This document shows, one piece after another, positions 37,252-46,504 of a stretch of 64,000 nucleotides of DNA. Position 1 is the stretch's first letter. Each line of letters opens with the position of its first letter. The DNA comes from Xanthomonas sacchari (GTDB lineage Bacteria > Pseudomonadota > Gammaproteobacteria > Xanthomonadales > Xanthomonadaceae). Location of the stretch: contig NZ_CP132343.1 of NCBI RefSeq assembly GCF_040529065.1, positions 3,410,001 to 3,474,000 of the forward strand. Direction: 5' to 3'. The translations under genes were made by a program, and so were the position numbers. A model generated the notes under the pieces. It had not been told where the DNA came from and made no database searches. It worked only from the letters and a program-made list of their open reading frames with translations.

Positions 37252-38742
37252 ATGGACAGTGCCAAGATCGACCGTTTCCTGAGCGAAAAGTGGGATGACG
37301 ACATCGTCCCGCAACTGGTCGATTACATCCGCATCCCCAACAAATCGCCGATGTTCGACGCCGATTGGGTCGCGCACGGCTATATGGCCGATGCGGTGGC
37401 GCTGATGGAGCGCTGGGCGCGGGCGCAGGCGATCCCCGGCCTGCAGGTGGAGGTGGTGCAACTGGAAGGCCGCACCCCGTTGATCTACCTGGAAGTCCCG
37501 GCCAGCAGCGACGCCACCGGCGAGGACACCGTGCTGCTGTATGGGCACCTGGACAAGCAGCCGGAAATGACCGGCTGGGACGCCGACCTGGGCCCGTGGA
37601 CGCCGGTGCTCAAGGGCGACCGCCTGTACGGTCGCGGCGGCGCCGACGACGGCTATGCCCTGTTCGGTTCGCTGGCGGCGATCCAGGCGCTGCAGGATCA
37701 GGGCATCCCGCATGCGCGCTGCGTGGTGCTGATCGAGGCCTGCGAGGAATCGGGCAGCTACGACCTGCCCGCCTACGTCGACCACCTGGCGGCGCGGATC
37801 GGCAAGCCCTCGCTGGTGGTGTGCCTGGATTCGGGCTGCGGCAACTACGAGCAACTGTGGTGCACGACCTCGTTGCGCGGCCTGGCCGGCGGCAACTTCA
37901 GCGTCAAGGTGCTCAGCGAAGGCGTGCACTCGGGCGATGCCTCCGGCGTGGTGCCGTCGAGCTTCCGCGTGCTGCGCGACCTGCTGTCGCGGCTGGAGGA
38001 CGAGGCCACCGGCAAGATCAAGGTCGACGGCCTGTACGCCGACATCCCCGAGGAGCGGCTGGCGCAGGCGCGCAAGGTCGCCGAGGTGCTGGGCGACGAG
38101 GTCTACAGCAAGTTCCCGTTCCTGCCCGGCATGCGTCCGATGCACGAGGACCTGTCCGAGCTGGTGCTCAACCGCACCTGGCGCCCGGCGCTGTCGGTGA
38201 CCGGTGCCGACGGCCTGCCGCCGCTGGCCTCGGCCGGCAACGTGCTGCGCCCGGAGACCGCGGTGAAGCTGTCGCTGCGCCTGCCGCCGACGCTGGACGG
38301 CAAGCGTGCCGGCGAACTGCTGAAGGAGGTGCTGCTGCGCGACCCGCCGTACGGCGCCGAGGTGTCGCTGGCGCTGGAGAAATCCTCCTCCGGCTGGAAC
38401 GCGCCGGCGCAATCGCCGTGGCTGACCGACGCGATCGAAGCGGCCTCGCAGGCGGCGTTCGGCAAGCCGGCGATGTACATGGGCGAAGGCGGCTCGATCC
38501 CGTTCATGGGCATGCTCGGCGAAAAGTTCCCCGGCGCGCAGTTCATGATCACCGGCGTGCTCGGCCCGCATTCCAACGCGCATGGCCCCAACGAGTTCCT
38601 GCACATCCCGATGGGCAAGCGGGTCACCGCGTGCGTGTCGCGGGTGATCGCCGCCCACCATGCCGCCAGCCTCCGCGGCGAGACCACCGGCAGCGCGGCG
38701 GTGGCCGGCGGCGAGCAGCATGGCGGGCACGGCTGTTGTTGA
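37252..38742 (+). CDS. M20-family metallopeptidase (dipeptidase)
   Basis: 496 aa. Zinc-binding landmarks: LLYGHLDKQPEMTGWD, LYGRGGADDGYALFGSL, EACEESGSYDLPAY and CLDSGCGNY, with the final His ligand in GPHSNAHGPNEFLHI. This is the CNDP/dipeptidase branch of M20. GGAG sits 7 nt upstream of ATG 37252. A short His/Gly/Cys tail (GGEQHGGHGCC) ends the protein. It is cytoplasmic, with peptide turnover as the likely role. Confidence 0.9.
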   Translation: MDSAKIDRFLSEKWDDDIVPQLVDYIRIPNKSPMFDADWVAHGYMADAVALMERWARAQAIPGLQVEVVQLEGRTPLIYLEVPASSDATGEDTVLLYGHLDKQPEMTGWDADLGPWTPVLKGDRLYGRGGADDGYALFGSLAAIQALQDQGIPHARCVVLIEACEESGSYDLPAYVDHLAARIGKPSLVVCLDSGCGNYEQLWCTTSLRGLAGGNFSVKVLSEGVHSGDASGVVPSSFRVLRDLLSRLEDEATGKIKVDGLYADIPEERLAQARKVAEVLGDEVYSKFPFLPGMRPMHEDLSELVLNRTWRPALSVTGADGLPPLASAGNVLRPETAVKLSLRLPPTLDGKRAGELLKEVLLRDPPYGAEVSLALEKSSSGWNAPAQSPWLTDAIEAASQAAFGKPAMYMGEGGSIPFMGMLGEKFPGAQFMITGVLGPHSNAHGPNEFLHIPMGKRVTACVSRVIAAHHAASLRGETTGSAAVAGGEQHGGHGCC

Positions 38743-38747
38743 TGGAG

Positions 38748-38787
38748 CCGGGATGGGGGATTCGGGATTCGGGATTGGCGAAGCCGG
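38748..38787 (+). repeat. G-arm heptad repeat after the M20 peptidase gene
   Basis: GGGATTC/GGGGATT heptads begin 6 bp after the stop codon and end in the GGCGAAGCCGG core. No C-rich arm follows before the next gene. Confidence 0.8.
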
Positions 38788-38993
38788 TTTCCTTAGTGAC
38801 TGATCCGTCCCCTGTTTGCGGGGGGAGAGGCGTCGGCTCCGACGCGGCGCCTTTCCGATAGTGTCATCCGCGCAGCGCGGGCGGCCGCCCTCCACGGGCG
38901 TGCCGCCTGCGCCGCTCACGCAAGCATCGACGCCATCACCGTCGATCTGGCACGATCCGACGCTGATTCCCTTCCGCTTCCGGAACGCTTCCC

Positions 38994-39263
38994 ATGCACA
39001 CTCTGTTCGGCAGCGACAGCTGGCTCTACATCATCCTGGTGGGCTTCGTGGTCGGCCTGCTGGCGCGTTTCCTCGGCCCCAGCAGCGGGCGCTCCGGCTG
39101 CCTGTTCACCGTGTTGCTGGGCATCGCCGGTGCATTGCTGGCCGGCTGGTTCGGCCACTACATGGGTTGGTACAGCCGCGGCGAGCCGGCGGGCTTCCTG
39201 GGTGCGCTGCTCGGCGCCATCGCCCTGCTCGCCTTGTTGCGGCTGTTCTCCAGCAAGCGCTGA
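38994..39263 (+). CDS. GlsB/YeaQ/YmgE-family small membrane protein
   Basis: 89 aa with three hydrophobic helices (WLYIILVGFVVGLLARFLG, CLFTVLLGIAGALLAGWFG, GFLGALLGAIALLALLRLF). The Gly-rich pattern matches the transglycosylase-associated/GlsB family, linked to envelope stress but biochemically undefined. It stands alone, 74 bp before amgK. Confidence 0.82.
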   Translation: MHTLFGSDSWLYIILVGFVVGLLARFLGPSSGRSGCLFTVLLGIAGALLAGWFGHYMGWYSRGEPAGFLGALLGAIALLALLRLFSSKR

Positions 39264-39336
39264 GGCGCGGCGCGCCGCTCGCCACGGCGGCGGCGCCCGT
39301 TTACGCTGTGCGGCTCGTTTCCGCCGCAACCTGCCG

Positions 39337-40365
39337 ATGAGCGCCAGTCCGACCGTTCCCGATGTCCTTGCGGCACGCGCCGCACACCGCCTGGCCTGGG
39401 CGCGCACGGCGCTGGGCGATGCACAGGCGACGCTGGAGCGCGCCTCGGTGGACGCCGGCCAGCGCAGCTACTGGCGCAGTCACGGCCACGGCGTCAGCCG
39501 CATCGTGATGGATTCGCCGCCGGACCTGGAAGACGTGCGGCCGTGGCTGCGCATGCACGCCCTGCTGCACGGCGGCGGCGTGCGGGTTCCGGAAATCCTG
39601 GCGCAGGACGCGGAGGCCGGCTTCCTGCTGCTGGAAGACCTGGGGCAACCGACTCTGGCGCAACGCCTGGACGCAACCACCGCGGACGCGCACTTCGATG
39701 CCGCGCTCGGCCAGTTGCTGCGGCTGCAGGCGATCGCGCCGCCACCGGGCATGGGCGTGTTCGGCGAGGCGCTGCTGCAGCGCGATGCCGGGCTGTTCGA
39801 GGACTGGTTCCTGCAACGCCATCTGGGGATCAGCCTGGACGACGAGGAGCGCGCAACCCTGCACGGCGTGCAGCGCCAGCTCATGGACAACGCGCTGGCG
39901 CAGCCGCAGGTGCTGGTGCATCGCGACTTCATGCCGCGCAACCTGATGCCGGTGGCCGATGGCCCGGCGGTGCTGGATTTCCAGGACTGCGTGATCGGGC
40001 CGGTGGCCTACGACCCGGTCAGCCTGTTCAAGGACACCACGGTCAGCTGGCCGCTGGCACGGGTGGACGCCTGGCTGGCCGGCTATCACGCACGCGCGCT
40101 GCGGGCCGGCATTCCGGTGCCGCCGCTGGCGCAGTTCCTGCGCGACGCCGAGTGGATGGGCATCCAGCGCCATCTGAAGAACCTGGGCATCTTCGCGCGG
40201 TTGAACTACCGCGACGGCAAGGCCTGGTACCTGGACAACGTGCCGCGCTTCATCGTCTACCTCGACGAGGCGTTCCCGCGGCACCCCAGCCTGCAGCCGC
40301 TGGCACAGCTGCTGCAGACGCGGATCAAGCCGGCCCTGGCGCAGCGCGCGGCGGCCGGCGCATGA
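39337..40365 (+). CDS. amgK: N-acetylmuramate/N-acetylglucosamine kinase AmgK
   Basis: 342 aa. The aminoglycoside-phosphotransferase fold is clear: VLVHRDFMPRNLM (catalytic loop) and VLDFQDCVIGPVAYDPVSLF (metal-binding DFQD). AmgK phosphorylates the anomeric carbon of MurNAc or GlcNAc in the peptidoglycan recycling shortcut that bypasses de novo MurA/MurB. Its stop overlaps the murU start by 4 bp, which secures the assignment. ATG 39337 is the family-like start. Confidence 0.92.
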   Translation: MSASPTVPDVLAARAAHRLAWARTALGDAQATLERASVDAGQRSYWRSHGHGVSRIVMDSPPDLEDVRPWLRMHALLHGGGVRVPEILAQDAEAGFLLLEDLGQPTLAQRLDATTADAHFDAALGQLLRLQAIAPPPGMGVFGEALLQRDAGLFEDWFLQRHLGISLDDEERATLHGVQRQLMDNALAQPQVLVHRDFMPRNLMPVADGPAVLDFQDCVIGPVAYDPVSLFKDTTVSWPLARVDAWLAGYHARALRAGIPVPPLAQFLRDAEWMGIQRHLKNLGIFARLNYRDGKAWYLDNVPRFIVYLDEAFPRHPSLQPLAQLLQTRIKPALAQRAAAGA

Positions 40366-41093
40366 AGGCGCTGATCTTCGCCGCCGGCCTCGGCGAGCGC
40401 ATGCGGCCGCTGACCGCGCATACGCCCAAGCCGCTGCTGGCGGTGGGCGGCACGCCGCTGATCGTCTGGCACCTGCGCAAGCTCGCTGCGCTGGGCGTGC
40501 GCGAGGTGGTGATCAACACCTCGTGGCTGGCCGAACAGTTCCCGCAGACGCTCGGCGACGGCAGCGCGTTCGGGCTGCGCATCGCCTATTCCTACGAAGG
40601 CGCCACGCCGCTGGAAACCGGTGGCGGCATGCTGCACGCGCTGCCGCTGCTCGGCGAGGCGCCGTTCCTGCTGGTCAACGGCGACATCTGGACCGACTTC
40701 GATTTCGCCCGGCTCGCGCCCGAGCCGCCCGGCCTGGCGCAACTGGTGCTGGTGGATCCGCCGGCCTATGCCGCGCACGGCGATTTCGTCCTGCAGGACG
40801 ACGGGCACGTGCACAACGCCGGCGCACCGCTGCTCACCTACGCCGGCATTGGCATGTACCGACCTGCCCTGCTGCGCGACTGGCAGACCATCGCCGCCCC
40901 GGCGCCGACCGCGCCGGGCGTGCCGCCCCGCTTCTCGGTAGTGCCGCTGCTGCGCGCGCAGGCCGAACAGGGGCGACTCCACGGTCTGCGCCACCACGGA
41001 CGCTGGACGGACGTGGGGACGCCGCAGCGGTTGGCGGAGTTGGATGAGGTGCTGGGAATGGGGAAACGGGAATCGGGAATGGGGAAAAGCTGA
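40362..41093 (+). CDS. murU: N-acetylmuramate 1-phosphate uridylyltransferase MurU
   Basis: 243 aa. The nucleotidyltransferase signature is FAAGLGERMRPLTAHTPKPLL, with LLVNGDIWTDFDF holding the metal-binding Asp. MurU makes UDP-MurNAc from MurNAc-1-P, the step after AmgK. The final residues (GMGKRESGMGKS) and the TGA stop are encoded by the G-rich arm of a heptad repeat whose other arm ends the convergent hda gene; they are not a conserved part of MurU. Confidence 0.93.
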   Translation: MKALIFAAGLGERMRPLTAHTPKPLLAVGGTPLIVWHLRKLAALGVREVVINTSWLAEQFPQTLGDGSAFGLRIAYSYEGATPLETGGGMLHALPLLGEAPFLLVNGDIWTDFDFARLAPEPPGLAQLVLVDPPAYAAHGDFVLQDDGHVHNAGAPLLTYAGIGMYRPALLRDWQTIAAPAPTAPGVPPRFSVVPLLRAQAEQGRLHGLRHHGRWTDVGTPQRLAELDEVLGMGKRESGMGKS

Positions 41094-41302
41094 TTTCCCG
41101 CGAGCTTCGGCAACCTCAACCACCGCAGACGTCCTCGCCCACCACAGGCCACAGGTTCAAATCCCGCCCCGCTACATCTTTGTCAGCTGCGGCAACCGGT
41201 GCATCGATTGCATGCTGCTTTTTTGCTATTCCGGCTTCTGCGTAGCGCGTGAGTTCTCGCGCTTCAGCTTTTCCCCATTCCCGATTCCCCATTCCCGATT
41301 CC
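41046..41302. repeat. Heptad repeat with perfect 26-bp arms spanning two stop codons
   Basis: Arm 41068-41093 is the exact reverse complement of arm 41264-41289. Each arm ends in AGCTGA, supplying the stop of murU (+) and of hda (-). Further degenerate heptads extend both arms outward. The 170-bp centre holds a tRNA T-arm-like motif. Confidence 0.93.
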
Positions 41303-41983
41303 CACCCTACGCAAAAACGGCACCGTCACCCGCCGCTGCGCGGCCAGCGATTCGCGATCCAGGCGTTCCAGCAGGCCGATCAGGCCGGCCAGGTCGCGTC
41401 CGGCGTGCGTCAGCAGCCAGTCGATCGCCGCATCCTCCAGCACAAGGCCGCGGCGCTGGGCGCGCTCGCGCAGCACCGCGGCGCGGCCGGCGTCGTCCAG
41501 CGGCGCCAGCGCGATGCGGGTGCACTGCGACAGCCGCGAGCGCAGGTCCGGCAGGCTGAGCGCCAGGCCGTCGGGCATGGCCTGCGCGGTGTACAGCAGG
41601 GTCACCCCAGCGCTGCGCGCACGGTTGTGGAAATCGAACAGCGCCACCTCGTCCTCGCGCTGCCCGGCGATCGCTTCCAGGCCGTCGAGGGCGACCAGAT
41701 CGCGACCCTCCAATGCTTCCAATGCATCGCGCAGGCGGCCGGCGGCGGCCTGCAGCGGCAGGTAGGCGGCGCTGCGCCCGGCCTGCTCGGTGGCCGCGCA
41801 CAGCGCCAGGGCCAGGTGGGTCTTGCCGGTGCCGGCAGGGCCGGACAGGTACACCCAGTCGTCGGCGGCGCCGTCGGCGACCGCCTGCAGCTGCGCCAGC
41901 AGCCCGTCCGGCGCGCCCAGATAGCGGTCCAGGCGCTGTTCCGGCGGATAGCGCAAAGCCAGCGGCAGTTGCGGCACGCTCAC
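41264..41983 (-). CDS. hda: DnaA regulatory inactivator Hda
   Basis: 239 aa. Hda resembles DnaA domain III: an N-terminal clamp-binding-type start (MSVPQLPLALRYPP), Walker A SGPAGTGKTHLA, a Walker B-like LVALDGLEAIAG, and a C-terminal lid (LLTHAGRDLAGLIGLLERLD). With the beta clamp it stimulates DnaA-ATP hydrolysis after initiation. Its C-terminal GIGNGESGMGKS is encoded by the heptad repeat and shares the last seven residues with MurU. The start overlaps the stop of the permease gene by 4 bp. Confidence 0.92.
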   Translation of the reverse strand: MSVPQLPLALRYPPEQRLDRYLGAPDGLLAQLQAVADGAADDWVYLSGPAGTGKTHLALALCAATEQAGRSAAYLPLQAAAGRLRDALEALEGRDLVALDGLEAIAGQREDEVALFDFHNRARSAGVTLLYTAQAMPDGLALSLPDLRSRLSQCTRIALAPLDDAGRAAVLRERAQRRGLVLEDAAIDWLLTHAGRDLAGLIGLLERLDRESLAAQRRVTVPFLRRVGIGNGESGMGKS

Positions 41984-43149
41984 GGCTGGTCGGGGCTGCG
42001 CGGCGGCAGTTCGATGATGGTGGTGCGCTCGGTGGCGGTATCCAGCAGGATCGCCGACTTCTCGCCCGCATACAGATCGCTCTGCCGGTACTGCTCGTGC
42101 AGGTAGTGCAGCAGCACGTTGGCCACCGCCGCCACCGGCAACGCCAGCAGCATGCCGAGGAAGCCGAACAGCTGGCCGCCGGCCATCACCGCGAAGATCA
42201 CCGCCACCGGGTGCAGGCCGATCTTGTCACCGACGATGCGCGGGGTCAGCACGTAGCTCTCCAGCAACTGGCCGACGGTGAACACCACGCCGACCAGGAT
42301 CAGCAACTGCAGGTCGAAGCCCTTGGCCTGCACCAGCGCGGCCAGTACCGCCAGCAGGATGCCGGTGGTCGCGCCCAGGTAGGGAATGAAGCTGATCAGA
42401 CCGGCGACGATGCCGATCAACAGCCCGAGCTTGAGCCCGACCAGGGTCAGGCCGCCGGCGTAGATCACGCCCAGCGCGAGCATCACCAGGAACTGGCCAC
42501 GGATGAACGCGCCCAGCACCTCGTTGGACTGCAGTGCCAGGCGGGTGATCGTGGCGACGTGGTTGCGCGGGATGGTGGCGGCGACGCGCGCGACCAGCAG
42601 GTCCCAGTCGCGCAGGAAGTAGAAGGTCAGGATCGGCAGCAGCACCAGGTTGACCACCCAGGTCACCATCGCAAAGCCCGAGCGCGACAGGTAGCCGAAG
42701 AAGGTCGCGGCGACGCCGCCGGCCTGCTGCCAGTGCCCGCGGATCCAGTCGATCAGCCGCTCTGGGTCCAGCCAGGCCATCAGTTCCAGCCCGGTCTTCT
42801 GCTCGGCCCACGGAATCGCGGTGCCGATGAACCAGTCGCGCGCCTGCGGCAGCACGTCGATGAAGGTGACGATCTGCCGCTCCAGCATCGGCACCAGGAT
42901 CACCAGCGCCAGCACCAGCAGCAGCACCATCAGCACGAACACCAGGGTCACCGCCATGTTGCGCGAGCGCCCGGCGCGTTCCAGGCGGTCCACCAGCGGG
43001 TCACCGAGCCAGCCGAGCAGCAGCGCCAGCACGAACGGGGTCAGGATCGGCGCCAGCAGCCATACCACCCACAGCACGCCGACGATCACCGCCGTCCATT
43101 TCAGGCGGCGCAGGAACAGCGCGATCTCGGCTTCGGGCGACAACGTCAT
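41980..43149 (-). CDS. AI-2E-family transporter (PerM-like)
   Basis: 389 aa with about eight TM segments, including LWVVWLLAPILTPFVLALLLGWL, LLPILTFYFLRDWD, and the conserved-looking FIPYLGATTGILLAVLAAL and LTPRIVGDKIGLHPVAVIFAVMAGGQLFGF. The family covers permeases of diverse or unknown substrate. It sits between the DUF2066 gene and hda with 4-bp overlaps at both ends, so the three form one operon; permease-hda adjacency is common in gammaproteobacteria. Confidence 0.88.
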   Translation of the reverse strand: MTLSPEAEIALFLRRLKWTAVIVGVLWVVWLLAPILTPFVLALLLGWLGDPLVDRLERAGRSRNMAVTLVFVLMVLLLVLALVILVPMLERQIVTFIDVLPQARDWFIGTAIPWAEQKTGLELMAWLDPERLIDWIRGHWQQAGGVAATFFGYLSRSGFAMVTWVVNLVLLPILTFYFLRDWDLLVARVAATIPRNHVATITRLALQSNEVLGAFIRGQFLVMLALGVIYAGGLTLVGLKLGLLIGIVAGLISFIPYLGATTGILLAVLAALVQAKGFDLQLLILVGVVFTVGQLLESYVLTPRIVGDKIGLHPVAVIFAVMAGGQLFGFLGMLLALPVAAVANVLLHYLHEQYRQSDLYAGEKSAILLDTATERTTIIELPPRSPDQP

Positions 43150-44249
43150 TTCAGGCGGTACTCCGTCGGCTCGCTGTTGAGGATCACCGGACCCTCGACC
43201 GGCGCGACCACCGGCTGCAGCGCGGCGTCCGGGCCGAGCATGCGGTTCAGCCCGGACACGCCGCTGAGCAGGTCCAGATCCAGTTCCAGGCGATCGCCAT
43301 CGGCGCGGATCGGCACGATGCGCCGCACCACCGAGGCGTTCTGCAGCGCGGCGGAGGCGCGCAGGTAGTCGTCGGCACTGCGGATGCCGGTGATCACCAC
43401 CCGGTAGATGCCGGCCGGGCCGGCGCTGACCGCCTTGGCGTAGCGCTTGACCAGGGCGTCGGCGGCGCCGTCGGCACCGCTGGCCATGGCGCGGCGGGCA
43501 TCGGCGTCGCTGGCCGACCAGGTCGACAGCACCTTGCCGCCATCGACGAAGGTCCAGTCCGCGGTCCAGCCGCCGGCCTTGCCGCGGTACAGCTTGCCGA
43601 TCAGCTGCATCGGCGGGCTGTAGCGCGACGAGGCGCTGGCCACCGCGGCGGTGTCCTGGCGCCAGATCGCGCCGGCCAGGGCCTGCTCGGCGGCGTTGCC
43701 GGTGGGCAAGCCGAGGCGGAAGCCGCGCTCGATCGCGCGATCGAGCAGGCTGCGCGCGGCGTTGGACTGCTGCACGCCCACCAGGCGCGGGCCGCTGCCG
43801 TCGTCGATGGCCAGCCACACCACCGGCTTGGGCCGCGGCTGCGGCCACACCGGCAGCCCCAGCGCCGCGGCCAGGCCGTCCACGTCCTGCGGGCGGAAGC
43901 GCGCCACCAGGATGGTGCGGAAGGTGGGCGCGCCGCTCGGCGAGGTGCCCTGGTCCTGGCGGTAGTCGAAGGTGTCGACCAGATTCTTGGCGTTGCGCAG
44001 CGCCTGGGTCACCCCGGGCCGCGACATCACGCCCTTGTCGCCGGAGATCTTGCCCAGCACCACGCCGAGCGCGCGGGACAGGGCGCCGTTGCGGTCGGCC
44101 TCGCTCTGGCTGTTGACCGGCACTTCGGCGTCGTAGGGGCCGGTGGCGCCGGCCACGTCGCCCTCGGTGCGCAGCTCGGCCTGGGCCAGGGCGCTCACGG
44201 CAGGCAGGCACAGCGCGAAAGACAGGAGGAAGGCAAGGCTGCGGCGCAT
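43146..44249 (-). CDS. DUF2066-family exported protein
   Basis: 367 aa from the start at 44249 ([23 protein letters not shown], a clear signal peptide). The mature part starts [21 protein letters not shown] and contains [22 protein letters not shown], matching DUF2066 proteins encoded upstream of perM/hda. The function is unknown; it is likely periplasmic. It is first gene of the DUF2066-permease-hda operon and divergent from purM. Confidence 0.82.
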   Translation of the reverse strand: MRRSLAFLLSFALCLPAVSALAQAELRTEGDVAGATGPYDAEVPVNSQSEADRNGALSRALGVVLGKISGDKGVMSRPGVTQALRNAKNLVDTFDYRQDQGTSPSGAPTFRTILVARFRPQDVDGLAAALGLPVWPQPRPKPVVWLAIDDGSGPRLVGVQQSNAARSLLDRAIERGFRLGLPTGNAAEQALAGAIWRQDTAAVASASSRYSPPMQLIGKLYRGKAGGWTADWTFVDGGKVLSTWSASDADARRAMASGADGAADALVKRYAKAVSAGPAGIYRVVITGIRSADDYLRASAALQNASVVRRIVPIRADGDRLELDLDLLSGVSGLNRMLGPDAALQPVVAPVEGPVILNSEPTEYRLK

Positions 44250-44355
44250 GAAGGGTCCAGTACTCGACGTATCCGGGGCGAATTGTTGCCCGAATGCGGG
44301 CCTAGCGCCAATGCGGCCTGTTAAAATCGCCGCCTTTCCGCCGACCCCGCCGCCC

Positions 44356-45414
44356 GTGACCACTTCCCAGCCCCCCGCCGCCGCCCCGTTGACCTACCGC
44401 GACGCCGGCGTCGACATCGATGCCGGCAACGCCGTCGTCGAACGCATCAAGCCCCTGGTCAAGCGCAGTTTCCGCCCCGAGGTGATGGGCGGGCTGGGCG
44501 GCTTCGGCGCGCTGTTCGACCTGTCCGGCAAGTACCGCGAGCCGGTCCTGGTGTCCGGCACCGACGGCGTCGGCACCAAGCTGAAGCTGGCGCAGCAGCT
44601 CGGCCGCCACGACACCATCGGCATCGACCTGGTCGGCATGTGCGTCAACGACGTGCTGGTGCAGGGCGCCGAGCCGCTGTTCTTCCTGGACTACTTCGCC
44701 ACCGGCAAGCTCGACGTGGAGACCACCGTGGCGGTGGTCGGCGGCATCGCCCGCGGCTGCGAACTGGCCGGCTGCGCGCTGATCGGCGGCGAGACCGCGG
44801 AAATGCCCGACATGTACCCGCCGGGCGAGTACGACCTGGCCGGCTTCACCGTCGGCGCGGTGGAGAAGTCGCAGTTGCTCGACGGCGCCCGCGTGCGCCA
44901 GGGCGACGTGCTGATCGGCATCGCCTCCTCCGGTCCGCATTCCAACGGCTACTCGCTGATCCGCCGCATCTACGACCGCGCCGGGCGCCCGGCCGACCTG
45001 CAGGTCGGCGGCGTGGCCCTGGCCGATGCGCTGATGGCGCCGACCGCGCTGTACGTCAAGCCGATCCTGTCGCTGCTGCGCGAACAGGGCGAAGGCATCC
45101 ATGCCATGGCGCACATCACCGGCGGCGGCCTGACCGAGAACATCATCCGCGTCATCCCGGAGGGCCTGGGCCTGGACATCCGCGCCAGCGCCTGGACCCT
45201 GCCGCCGGTGTTCGAGTGGCTGCAGCGCGAAGGCGCGGTGGCCGACAGCGAGATGTGGCGCACCTTCAACTGCGGCATCGGCTTCGTGCTGGTCGCCGCG
45301 CCGGCGCAGGTGGCCGCGATGGAGCGCAGCCTGGACACCCTGGGCCTGGCGCACTGGCAGATCGGCGCGGTGGTGGCCGCCGCGGACGCTGGCGAACGCG
45401 TCCACATCGGCTGA
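44356..45414 (+). CDS. purM: Phosphoribosylformylglycinamidine cyclo-ligase
   Basis: 352 aa from GTG 44356 ([25 protein letters not shown]). PurM closes the imidazole ring to give AIR in purine synthesis, using ATP. Landmarks: [71 protein letters not shown] and [14 protein letters not shown]. An in-frame ATG at 44311 would add 15 non-conserved residues and overlaps a probable -10 element (TTAAAAT), so the GTG is preferred. purN follows three genes later. Confidence 0.96.
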   Translation: MTTSQPPAAAPLTYRDAGVDIDAGNAVVERIKPLVKRSFRPEVMGGLGGFGALFDLSGKYREPVLVSGTDGVGTKLKLAQQLGRHDTIGIDLVGMCVNDVLVQGAEPLFFLDYFATGKLDVETTVAVVGGIARGCELAGCALIGGETAEMPDMYPPGEYDLAGFTVGAVEKSQLLDGARVRQGDVLIGIASSGPHSNGYSLIRRIYDRAGRPADLQVGGVALADALMAPTALYVKPILSLLREQGEGIHAMAHITGGGLTENIIRVIPEGLGLDIRASAWTLPPVFEWLQREGAVADSEMWRTFNCGIGFVLVAAPAQVAAMERSLDTLGLAHWQIGAVVAAADAGERVHIG

Positions 45415-45419
45415 GCCGC

Positions 45420-46049
45420 ATGGCGGCGGCCAAGCGCGCCTGGCTGACGCTGGCGCTGGCGGTGTTCGCCGCCAGTTGGCTGCGGCCGCTGTGGCCGGCG
45501 GAACAGGCCATGCACAGCTCCCTGGCGGTGCTGGGCCTGGCCTGGCTGGTCTGGCACGACCGGCGCTGGCCGCTACGCACCGGCCATTTCGCCGCCATCT
45601 GCCTCTTCATCAGCGTGCACAACATCGCCGCGCACTGGCTCTACTCCAATGTGCCCTACGACCAGTGGCTGCGCGCGCTGACCGGTGGCTGGTCGCCGAG
45701 CGCGGCGTTCGGCTGGCAGCGCAATCACACCGACCGGCTGATCCACCTGCTGTTCGGGGCGTGCTTCGCGCCGGCGCTGCGCGACCACGCGCGCCAGCGC
45801 TGGCCGGCGCTGTCGGCGCGGCAGGCCTTCGTGCTGGCGACGATGACGATCATGTGCGCCAGCCTGGTCTACGAATGGCTCGAGTGGCTGATCGCGCTGC
45901 TGCTGTCGCCGCAGCAGGCCGAGTCCTACAACGGCCAGCAGGGCGACCCCTGGGATGCGCACATGGACATGCTGCTGGCCACGCTGGGCTGCGCCAGCGC
46001 CTGGCCATGGCGACGTGCCGCGCCACCCCTCCCCTCCACGCCGCGCTGA
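45420..46049 (+). CDS. DUF2238-family inner membrane protein (YjdF-like)
   Basis: 209 aa with about six hydrophobic segments. It has the DUF2238 pattern of conserved acids and histidines between helices: HNIAAHWLYSNVPYD, RNHTDRLIHLLFG, YEWLEWLIALL and GDPWDAHMDMLLATLG. The function is unknown. It starts 6 bp after the purM stop and is probably cotranscribed with it. Confidence 0.78.
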   Translation: MAAAKRAWLTLALAVFAASWLRPLWPAEQAMHSSLAVLGLAWLVWHDRRWPLRTGHFAAICLFISVHNIAAHWLYSNVPYDQWLRALTGGWSPSAAFGWQRNHTDRLIHLLFGACFAPALRDHARQRWPALSARQAFVLATMTIMCASLVYEWLEWLIALLLSPQQAESYNGQQGDPWDAHMDMLLATLGCASAWPWRRAAPPLPSTPR

Positions 46050-46057
46050 GACCGACC

Positions 46058-46504
46058 ATGTCGCTGCCACCGCCTCTTCCCGCACGCGGCCACCCCGACA
46101 CCGAGGTGGCGCGCGCCAACTTCGACTTGAACACCCTGTCGACCTTGTATGGCGTGATGGCGGGAATGCAGATGGTGGCGATGCTGCTGGTGGGCGCCGT
46201 CCTGGCCTACGGCGTGCACGAGGAGGCGCAGCTCAACGCCGTCGGCCAGAGCCCGGACGAGGCCCAGGGTGGCGTCGTCGCGATCGCGATGCTGTCGTTC
46301 CTGCTGGGCGTCATCCTGCTCTCCTTGGTCCTCAACATCCTGGTAGCGCAGGCCTTGCGCCAGCGTCGCCGGCTGCGGTTGTGCTATGCCGGCGCCGCGA
46401 TCACCTGCTTCGGCTTCCCGCTGGGCACTGCGCTGGGCATCGCCACCTTGCTGACGCTGCAACGCCCCGCGGTGGGCGCCCTGTTCCGGAACCCTGTCCG
46501 ATGA
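46058..46504 (+). CDS. Small membrane protein of unknown function
   Basis: 148 aa. Three hydrophobic helices (YGVMAGMQMVAMLLVGAVLAYG, VVAIAMLSFLLGVILLSLVLNILV, CYAGAAITCFGFPLGTALGIATLLTL) follow a Pro-rich N-terminus. I do not recognise the family. It sits 8 bp after the DUF2238 gene and overlaps the purN start by 4 bp, so it belongs to the purM-purN operon. Confidence 0.7.
   Translation: MSLPPPLPARGHPDTEVARANFDLNTLSTLYGVMAGMQMVAMLLVGAVLAYGVHEEAQLNAVGQSPDEAQGGVVAIAMLSFLLGVILLSLVLNILVAQALRQRRRLRLCYAGAAITCFGFPLGTALGIATLLTLQRPAVGALFRNPVR

Noticed and set aside
37234-38919. A 561-codon minus-strand frame opposite the M20 peptidase
   Set aside because: Antisense shadow of a well-supported metallopeptidase; its end is encoded by repeat sequence.
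41131-41185. A tRNA gene between murU and hda
   Set aside because: Only a T-arm-like 3' segment is present; no acceptor, D-arm or anticodon arm could be folded.
44311-44355. ATG 44311 as the purM start
   Set aside because: It adds residues outside the PurM family pattern and overlaps a probable -10 element; GTG 44356 fits better.
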